Assembly: GCF_024204645.1 (NCBI RefSeq)
Contig: NZ_CP100351.1
Span: 310,001-374,000 of the forward strand
Direction of reading: 5' to 3'
Origin: Desulfomicrobium sp. ZS1
GTDB lineage: Bacteria > Desulfobacterota > Desulfovibrionia > Desulfovibrionales > Desulfomicrobiaceae
DNA: 64,000 nt
Position numbers and translations under genes: made by a program. The notes under the pieces are model-generated. The model did not search any database. It saw only the letters and a list, made by a program, of their open reading frames with translations, and was not told where the DNA came from. Each line of letters starts with the position of its first letter. The first letter of the stretch is position 1. Below, piece by piece: positions 58,903 to 64,000 of this stretch.

Positions 58903-59643
58903 TTAATACATGACTTCTTCCAGGGTGAGCCCTCTCGCCGGGGCCGTGGCCGGGGCCTTGCGGCGATCACACCCTTCGAGGATGGCGCGGACATCTGCGG
59001 GGGCCAGCCCGCCTCGTCCCACTTCGACCAAGAGGCCCATGAGGTTGCGGACCATTTGTTTTAAAAAACCATCGGCCTGAAAGCGGAAGACCCACTCCGC
59101 CGGGTGCTGCCCTTGGGTGCGGACAACGGGCTCCAGGGTCCGCACGGTGCCCTTTATCTCCGTGCCGGCGTTCTGGAAGGCTGCAAAATCGTGGGTTCCG
59201 GCAAGCACCTTCGCGGCCTGGTCCATGGCCTCGAAATCAAGCCCGCGCACAGGCCAGACAAAGGGCGCCCGCTGGGGCAGGGTGAACCCGGGCTCGGTCC
59301 AGAGCGTATAGGCGTAGCGCTTGGAGCGGACCGAAAAGCGCGCGTGAAAGTCGTCCTGTGCCTCCTGCGCTTCGAGAATGGCAATGTCGTCCGGGAGCAT
59401 GGCATTCAGGGCCTGCCTCCAGGGGATATGCCTTTTGGACTCGGGCACGTCGAAGTGAGCCACCTGCGCCAGGGCATGCACGCCCGAATCCGTGCGTCCG
59501 GAGCCGTGGACCCGCACCAGTTCGCCGCAGATGCGGGCCAGCTTGTCCTCGATGGTGCCTTGAATGGTCTCGCCCCGGCCCTGGACCTGCCAGCCCTGGT
59601 AGCGGGTGCCGACGTAGGCCACGGTCAGGCGGATGCGCGGCAT
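58903..59643 (-). CDS. truA: tRNA pseudouridine synthase A
   Basis: A 246-aa enzyme modifying U38-U40 in tRNA anticodon stems. It has GTRYQGWQVQ, the catalytic aspartate D52 in GSGRTDSGVHA, KRYAYTLW and FLKQMVRNLMGLLVEVGRG. Normal length. Its ATG follows the motE stop by one base. Confidence 0.97.
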   Translation of the reverse strand: MPRIRLTVAYVGTRYQGWQVQGRGETIQGTIEDKLARICGELVRVHGSGRTDSGVHALAQVAHFDVPESKRHIPWRQALNAMLPDDIAILEAQEAQDDFHARFSVRSKRYAYTLWTEPGFTLPQRAPFVWPVRGLDFEAMDQAAKVLAGTHDFAAFQNAGTEIKGTVRTLEPVVRTQGQHPAEWVFRFQADGFLKQMVRNLMGLLVEVGRGGLAPADVRAILEGCDRRKAPATAPARGLTLEEVMY

Positions 59644-59644
59644 G

Positions 59645-60304
59645 CTAATTTCCGCTTTCCCCGGTCTGCAGCCGGGTCAGGGCCGCAGAGAGCGCGGCCG
59701 CGCGGTCGGCCCGCACCGATGAAAGGATCTCGCCGGCCTTACGGCCGCTCATCCCTGCCAGGATTCTGACGGCGATGGGTTCTTCCAGAGTCTGCAGGAC
59801 CAATGCGGCCTGCTTGGGCTTCATGTTCGAATAGACATCGATGAGATGCGCCATTTTTTCGTCCTGGATGCTTGCGGCGGAATCGATCAGGTTTTGCATC
59901 CTGATTTCAAGCTCCCGCAATGTTGTGAGCTTTTCATCGACTTGCCGCTCCAGAGCCTGCAGTTCCGCTTCCTTCTTGGCCAGGGCCTGTTCCCGTGCAT
60001 TGAGGTCCTGGGGCTGGCTTGTCTGCGTATCGGGAGCGGTGGCGTTGTCCTGGGTTTCCGCGGAAGTCGCCGTAGGCTCCTCGGCCTGTGCCGGACTTGC
60101 GGCAATGGCCGGGCGGATGATCACGGGTTGCAACAAGAAGTTTTCCGGGACGGTGGACGGAATCCAGAGCAGGCAGATGGCTACCAGCTTGACCGCCGCG
60201 AGGGCGATGCAGGCCTGGACCAGTCTAGTAAGGCGTGCGCCCGTGCCGGAGGGTGCCTGTCTCGTCGAATTCTTTTTGCTCTTTTCGTTGTTCTTCCTGA
60301 CCAT
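59645..60304 (-). CDS. MotE-family flagellar chaperone
   Basis: A 219-aa protein: basic cytosolic lead, one TM helix (about 30-50, VQACIALAAVKLVAICLLWIP), a coiled coil (about 105-150, EQALAKKEAELQALERQVDEKL) and a C-terminal MgtE-N/FliG-like domain (SNMKPKQAALVLQTLEEPIAVRILAGMSGRKAGEIL). This is the MotE architecture, which guides MotC or stators in other bacteria. Its start overlaps the fliJ 3' end by 80 bases. Confidence 0.85.
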   Translation of the reverse strand: MVRKNNEKSKKNSTRQAPSGTGARLTRLVQACIALAAVKLVAICLLWIPSTVPENFLLQPVIIRPAIAASPAQAEEPTATSAETQDNATAPDTQTSQPQDLNAREQALAKKEAELQALERQVDEKLTTLRELEIRMQNLIDSAASIQDEKMAHLIDVYSNMKPKQAALVLQTLEEPIAVRILAGMSGRKAGEILSSVRADRAAALSAALTRLQTGESGN

Positions 60305-60668
60305 GTTTTTCTGCCTGTTTAGCCCGGAGTTTCTCCAGGAGTTTGCGGTCTTTGGCTTTTGTCACCAATTCAAGCCGACGGGTTTCGGCCAGCTTCTGCA
60401 GCTCGACAAGTTTTGCCTGTGCTTGTTTTTTGTCAAGTTCCAGACGCTTTCGCCACCCCGACCAGAGCCACAGCTCCGGTTGGGTCATTTGTTTGAGGCG
60501 GCTCAGCTCAAGAAGACAGGCCTCCAGGTCTTTGTGCAAAGCCTCCACGCGCAGGTTCTGTTCGGCAATCTGTTGCCTGGTCAGGCTCAAGGCCAGTTTT
60601 GCCTGGTCTTCGAGCTGCCTGCGGTATTCCAGGATTTTTTCAAGTTTGAATAAAAAGGGGCGTGCCAT
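60225..60668 (-). CDS. fliJ: Flagellar export chaperone FliJ
   Basis: A 147-aa all-helical coiled-coil protein starting MARPFLFKLEKILEYRRQLEDQAK, the standard FliJ N-terminus, and rich in Lys/Glu/Gln. FliJ links the flagellar export ATPase FliI to the export gate. It shares 80 bases with motE in another frame; other flagellar genes are not in this window. Confidence 0.88.
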   Translation of the reverse strand: MARPFLFKLEKILEYRRQLEDQAKLALSLTRQQIAEQNLRVEALHKDLEACLLELSRLKQMTQPELWLWSGWRKRLELDKKQAQAKLVELQKLAETRRLELVTKAKDRKLLEKLRAKQAEKHGQEEQRKEQKEFDETGTLRHGRTPY

Positions 60669-60694
60669 ATCGGCATATTAGCAAAAAGCGTGCA

Positions 60695-60723
60695 CAAAAA
60701 AGCCCGACCATTTCGGCCGGGCT
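60695..60723 (-). terminator. Intrinsic terminator after the nitronate monooxygenase gene
   Basis: On the minus strand AGCCCGGCC (60723-60715) pairs with GGTCGGGCT (60709-60701) including one G-T pair, then T6. Confidence 0.9.
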
Positions 60724-60748
60724 TTCGGTAACTTTGGAGTCGCTTGTG

Positions 60749-61831
60749 CTAGGCGGCGCTGGCTGCCGCGATGTACCCTTGGCGCAGGGATTCGATCAGC
60801 TCCTTGACGGAGACGATGGCGTTGACCCGGTACGCGTTGGCTCCTGCAAAGGCGAAGCCGTGTTTCAGCATGCCTTTCTTGGCGTTCACCAGGGCCAGCG
60901 CGATGCAGTACGGGCTCTTGGTGTAGTCGCAGGAACTGATGCAGTGGAACGGGCACTTGAAGGGCTTCTTGAGGCCGCTGTTCACGTCATCGAGAAAGGG
61001 ACCCCTGACCGCCCGTCCGGGAAGACCCACGGGGCTTTTGATGATCTGGATGTCCTCTTCCTTGGCGTTTATGTAGGACTCCTTGAATTTGATGTCCGCA
61101 TCGCATTCGTGGGTGGCTACGAAGCGGGTGCCCATCTGTACTCCCGCCGCGCCCATCTTGAGGTATTTGTGGATGTCCGCGCCGTCCCACACACCGCCGG
61201 CGGCGATGATCGGGATCGGTCGACCGACTTTTTCCTCGAATTCCCGTACGGCTTCGATGACTTCGGGCACGGTCTTTTCAAGAGAGAACTCGGGGTCGTC
61301 GATCTGCTCGGGCTTGAAACCGAGATGGCCGCCGGCCTTGGGTCCCTCGACCACGAAGGCGTCGGGCAGGTAATCGAACTTGGACAGCCATTTCTTGCAG
61401 ATGATGCTGGCGGCCCGGGCCGAGGAGATGATGGGCACGAGCTTGGTTTTGGCCCCGTCTTTGATGTAGGAGGGCAGATCAAGAGGCAGACCGGCACCGG
61501 CGAAGATGACGTCCGCGCCTTCCTTGATGGAGGTTTTGACCAGGTCGCTGAAATTGGTCAGGGCGACCATGATGTTCACGCCCAGGATGCCGTCGGTTTT
61601 TTCGCGGGCCGTGCGCAGTTCACGGGCCAGGGCGCGTATGTTGGCTTCGCGGTAATTGCTTCCGATATCGGGCTCGCCCATGCCGATCATGGCGGCGGCG
61701 ATGACGCCGATGCCGCCTTCCTTGGCCACGGCCGAGGCCAGCCCGGAAAGGGAAATGCCAACACCCATGCCGCCCTGGATGATGGGGATTTTTGCAACAA
61801 GATCGCCGATCTTGAGTTGTGGAAAGTCCAT
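60749..61831 (-). CDS. Nitronate monooxygenase/FabK-type flavoprotein
   Basis: A 360-aa FMN TIM-barrel protein: PIIQGGMGVGISLSGLASAVAKEGGIGVI (FMN entry), IFAGAGLPLDL, GPKAGGHLGF with the catalytic-type His, and IPIIAAGGVWDGADIHKYLKMGAAGVQMGTRF. A C-terminal Cys-rich segment CPFHCISSCDYTKSPYC is typical of the clade found in anaerobes. ATG 61831 (SD CAGGAGA) is preferred to 61891. Whether the substrate is a nitronate or an enoyl-ACP cannot be settled. Confidence 0.88.
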   Translation of the reverse strand: MDFPQLKIGDLVAKIPIIQGGMGVGISLSGLASAVAKEGGIGVIAAAMIGMGEPDIGSNYREANIRALARELRTAREKTDGILGVNIMVALTNFSDLVKTSIKEGADVIFAGAGLPLDLPSYIKDGAKTKLVPIISSARAASIICKKWLSKFDYLPDAFVVEGPKAGGHLGFKPEQIDDPEFSLEKTVPEVIEAVREFEEKVGRPIPIIAAGGVWDGADIHKYLKMGAAGVQMGTRFVATHECDADIKFKESYINAKEEDIQIIKSPVGLPGRAVRGPFLDDVNSGLKKPFKCPFHCISSCDYTKSPYCIALALVNAKKGMLKHGFAFAGANAYRVNAIVSVKELIESLRQGYIAAASAA

Positions 61832-62049
61832 GGTGTTCTCCTGTATGGATTGCGCCTCGTGGCCGTTGGAAAGCAGAGCTTGAGTGACCACTTAATGGAG
61901 GCGTTTGTCGCGCTGCTAACTTAAAATAAAACAGGGGTCAATGAAGGCCCGCCGGACCCATCATGCGCAGAATGGCATAAATGGCGGATGGGCCAATGTG
62001 CAGGCATTGAACGGGCCTTCAAGGACGCAGGATACATACCTGCAGGGGG

Positions 62050-62775
62050 TCAGATTGACAGGGACAGGGGGAGCAGTGCGCAGACCTCCCCGGCAATGAT
62101 GGCCGCACCCAGGAAATCGCCATTCACGCCTTCGTGCTTGCGGCCCAGCGCCAGCAGCGCGGCCAGGGCGGCCACGGCCAGTGCTAGGGTGGCGGCCAGA
62201 TGGCTCGGGCCCAGAGGCAGGGCCGGCAGCAGGGCGGTACAGCCGCCCAGGATCAGGGCGGAGGTGGTCGCGCCTTGCACGGCGTTTTGTCCCAGACCGG
62301 GCCGGGACAGGCTTTGGCTCATGCGGGCCAGGACCAGGCAGCAGAAGCGGCCGAAAACAGGGGCGAAGAGCAGCGCGATCCACGCATTTTGAGCGACGGC
62401 CGCTTCGAAGAGCGCGGTCTGTAGTCCAAGGCCCAGAATAAGGCCCATGGTGCCGAAGGCTCCAATGTGGCTGTCCTTGACGATGGTCCAGAAACGCATT
62501 CCCGTGGCCCCGCTGCCCCATCCGTCCCAGAGGTCGGCCCATCCGTCCCAGTGCAGGCCCCGGGTCAGATAAATATTGAGCCCGGTCAACAGCCAGGCCA
62601 GGACCCAGGACGAAAGCGGGAGCATCGACGACAAGGCCAAAATCAGCCCAAGGAGGAGCCCCACCATCGGATACATGGGCATGGACCGGCTGATGGCCTC
62701 GCTGGTGGTGATGTGGGCACGGCCCAGGCGGGTCAGAAAAGTCAGGGCAACGAGAAAATCTTGCAGCGGGTTCAC
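62050..62775 (-). CDS. cobS: Adenosylcobinamide-GDP ribazoletransferase (cobalamin synthase)
   Basis: A 241-aa polytopic inner-membrane enzyme of the last steps of cobalamin assembly. It has FLVALTFLTRLG at the N-terminus, LTRGLHWDGWADLWDGWGSG with the metal-binding Asp motif, and MKDSHIG-like VKDSHIGAFG. GTG 62775 is chosen because it overlaps the TGA of the upstream gene (GTGA), indicating coupling; the frame to 62823 lies in that gene. Confidence 0.92.
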   Translation of the reverse strand: MNPLQDFLVALTFLTRLGRAHITTSEAISRSMPMYPMVGLLLGLILALSSMLPLSSWVLAWLLTGLNIYLTRGLHWDGWADLWDGWGSGATGMRFWTIVKDSHIGAFGTMGLILGLGLQTALFEAAVAQNAWIALLFAPVFGRFCCLVLARMSQSLSRPGLGQNAVQGATTSALILGGCTALLPALPLGPSHLAATLALAVAALAALLALGRKHEGVNGDFLGAAIIAGEVCALLPLSLSI

Positions 62776-63554
62776 TGGTGCGGGGTATCCTTTTGAGTCA
62801 GGCGTATGTTTCGGCCGGGGCAAAGGCCTAAGGTACGGGCACAGTCGCCCTGGTTCACGGCCAGCTCCAGCACCCCCTGACTGCCCGCCAGGAGCCCTAT
62901 TTGTCCCGGCGCGAGGTTTGCGTAGGTTGCAGCCGTAACAACCGATCTGCCGTCATCGAGGGCCCAGGTCCCTGGCAGGCCGGGAAAATTTTCGGCGCGC
63001 AGGTTCAGCAGGCAGTTGCCGAAGCGGTCCACATGCAGGACCGTGCAGTCAATGGCGCGGTTTTCAATCTCGGCCCAGGGGAGATCTCGGCGCATGATCC
63101 TGTCCGGGCCGATGCGCGATCCCATGGCTTGCGGCGCCGCGCCCAGGGCCAGCCGGGCGGCGATGGGCGCGAAAATGTCCCGCCCGTGAAAGGTGTTGCC
63201 GACGGCGTAAGCCTGCGCGTCAATCCGCCACCACGAGACAGGCTCATCGATCAGAAATGACAGCAGGCCATTGTCCGGGGCCAAGAATAACTGATTCTCC
63301 CGTTCGGCCAGCACAATGGATCGCGATGAACCGACTCCAGGATCGACCACGCTCAGAAAGATGCTCTGCGGCGGAAAGTATTGATAACTGGCCTGCAGCA
63401 AAAAGCCGGCTTGAAGTATGTTGTGCGCCTCCACTTCATGGCAAAGGTCCACAATGTGCGCGTCCGGTGCCTCGCGCAAAAGAACCCCCTTCATTTGCCC
63501 TGCATAGGCATCGAGGTGCCCAAAGTCTGTAAGTAAAACGATAACCGCGTGCAT
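62772..63554 (-). CDS. SAM hydroxide adenosyltransferase (DUF62 family)
   Basis: A 260-aa protein of the fluorinase/chlorinase-like family that hydrolyses SAM to adenosine and methionine: VLLTDFGHLDAYAGQMKGVL, FLSVVDPGVGSSRS, LFLAPDNGLLSFL, FHGRDIFAPIAARLA and HVDRFGNCLLNL. The start is taken at 63554; ATG 63560 and 63596 are alternatives, none with a clear SD. Frame extension to 63725 crosses tRNA-Pro on the other strand and is rejected. It is coupled to cobS by a 4-base overlap. Confidence 0.85.
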   Translation of the reverse strand: MHAVIVLLTDFGHLDAYAGQMKGVLLREAPDAHIVDLCHEVEAHNILQAGFLLQASYQYFPPQSIFLSVVDPGVGSSRSIVLAERENQLFLAPDNGLLSFLIDEPVSWWRIDAQAYAVGNTFHGRDIFAPIAARLALGAAPQAMGSRIGPDRIMRRDLPWAEIENRAIDCTVLHVDRFGNCLLNLRAENFPGLPGTWALDDGRSVVTAATYANLAPGQIGLLAGSQGVLELAVNQGDCARTLGLCPGRNIRLTQKDTPHQ

Positions 63555-63607
63555 GGCATGTTTTACGGCCAAGGCCGGGGGCTGTCCAGAGCCCATCGAG
63601 AAATCTG

Positions 63608-63637
63608 TTGACAGTGTGAAGCGCGCCTGTGTAGATA
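63608..63637 (+). promoter_or_regulatory. Sigma-70 promoter of tRNA-Pro
   Basis: Consensus -35 TTGACA (63608-63613), 18-base spacer and -10 TAGATA (63632-63637), ending 10 bases before the tRNA. Confidence 0.65.
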
Positions 63638-63647
63638 CGCCACTCTT

Positions 63648-63724
63648 CGGGGCGTAGCGCAGTTTGGTAGCGCATCGGTTTTGGGAACCGAGGGCCGGAG
63701 GTTCGAATCCTCTCGCCCCGACCA
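63648..63724 (+). tRNA. tRNA-Pro (anticodon TGG)
   Basis: A 77-base tRNA beginning CGGGGCGTAGCGC with encoded CCA (63722-63724). The acceptor stem CGGGGCG pairs with CGCCCCG, the anticodon loop TTTGGGA gives TGG, and the T-arm reads GAGGTTCGAATCCTC. Confidence 0.97.
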
Positions 63725-63732
63725 ATAGAAAT

Positions 63733-63766
63733 CAAGGACTTAGATGTAAAATCTAGGTCCTTTTTT
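63733..63766 (+). terminator. Intrinsic terminator of tRNA-Pro
   Basis: AAGGAC-T-TAGAT (63734-63745) pairs with ATCTA-G-GTCCTT (from 63751) with one T/G pair, followed by T6. Confidence 0.85.
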
Positions 63767-64000
63767 CTTTTCTTTTTTTGCCTGCCCAACACTATGCCCA
63801 ACACTTGTTTGAGGAAGCGAAGTGTTTGGCACAGACGGGATATGATGGGATCGAGGGGGATAGGGGGGGATGAGTGTTGGAGTGACGCGTGTTGGCGGGT
63901 GGTTTGATTATTTTCGTGCTGCTGGATTAGCGGGCTATTTGGCGCGACATGCTGGGGCCGTGACCCATTTTTCCGGTGGCAAACAGCGCGCTTACAACTT
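63767..64000. other. Motif-rich DNA downstream of tRNA-Pro (possible attachment site arm)
   Basis: No gene seen before the window ends. CCCAACACT occurs at 63785 and 63797, and the reverse-complement forms AGTGTTTGG (63821), AGTGTTGG (63873) and GTGTTGG (63889) follow. Such clustered short repeats beside a tRNA 3' end resemble integrase arm-binding sites, but no integrase is visible here. Confidence 0.35.

Overview
The window looks like chromosomal DNA of an anaerobic, motile sulfate-reducing deltaproteobacterium (Desulfovibrionales; Desulfomicrobium-like is a guess). Pointers are the high GC, several sigma-54 activators and -24/-12 promoters, MinD/Mrp ATPases with ferredoxin inserts beside NifX-fold and DUF134 proteins (the orange-protein, ORP, gene family of Desulfovibrio), an ArsR-methyltransferase SahR regulator ahead of ahcY and metK, a MucR-type zinc-finger regulator and the carboxynorspermidine polyamine route. 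No prophage, CRISPR array or intact IS was found.

Layout. 1-1.6 kb: end of carboxynorspermidine synthase and nspC. 1.6-2.3 kb: a possible transposase remnant and two tRNA genes (Glu, Gln) with promoter and terminator. 2.3-3.5 kb: DUF2927 and DUF721/DciA-like genes. 3.5-7.3 kb: SahR operator, sahR, ahcY, metK. 7.3-12 kb: sigma-54 activator, NifX-fold protein, Mrp ATPase, two metallo-beta-lactamase proteins and a small Cys-rich protein. 12.6-18.5 kb: CNNM/CBS membrane protein, NarX/NarL-like two-component pair, glutamate-synthase-like flavoprotein, MucR. 18.8-19.6 kb: yajQ and a tiny membrane protein. 19.7-31.8 kb: one long leftward operon with AcuB-like CBS-ACT protein, a complete branched-chain amino-acid type ABC transporter (livG/H/M/K/F), two acyl-CoA-ligase-like enzymes, and an NtrC-type regulator with its kinase.

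32-36 kb: second NifX/DUF134/ferredoxin-MinD operon. 36.4-44.2 kb: leftward operon running from a TauE/SafE permease through a sigma-54-like protein lacking the GAFTGA loop, a NifX-fold protein and six two-component proteins; it has a strong sigma-54 promoter at 44296-44310. A sigma-54 activator at 44487-45563 sits between two near-identical palindromes, one upstream of this operon and one upstream of a rightward metal-chelate uptake operon (tonB, binding protein, permease, ATPase, FmdE-family protein, TonB-dependent receptor, 45.9-52.8 kb).

52.9-64 kb: nitroreductase, two periplasmic thiol proteins, tatA, phosphomannomutase, DUF4197 protein, a flagellar block (flagellin-like protein, truA, motE, fliJ), nitronate monooxygenase, cobS with a SAM hydrolase, and tRNA-Pro followed by motif-rich DNA resembling an integration site. 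The strongest leads are the shared palindrome linking a sulfur-type permease/phosphorelay operon to a TonB/FmdE uptake operon, and three separate NifX-fold loci each tied to sigma-54 or phosphorelay control.
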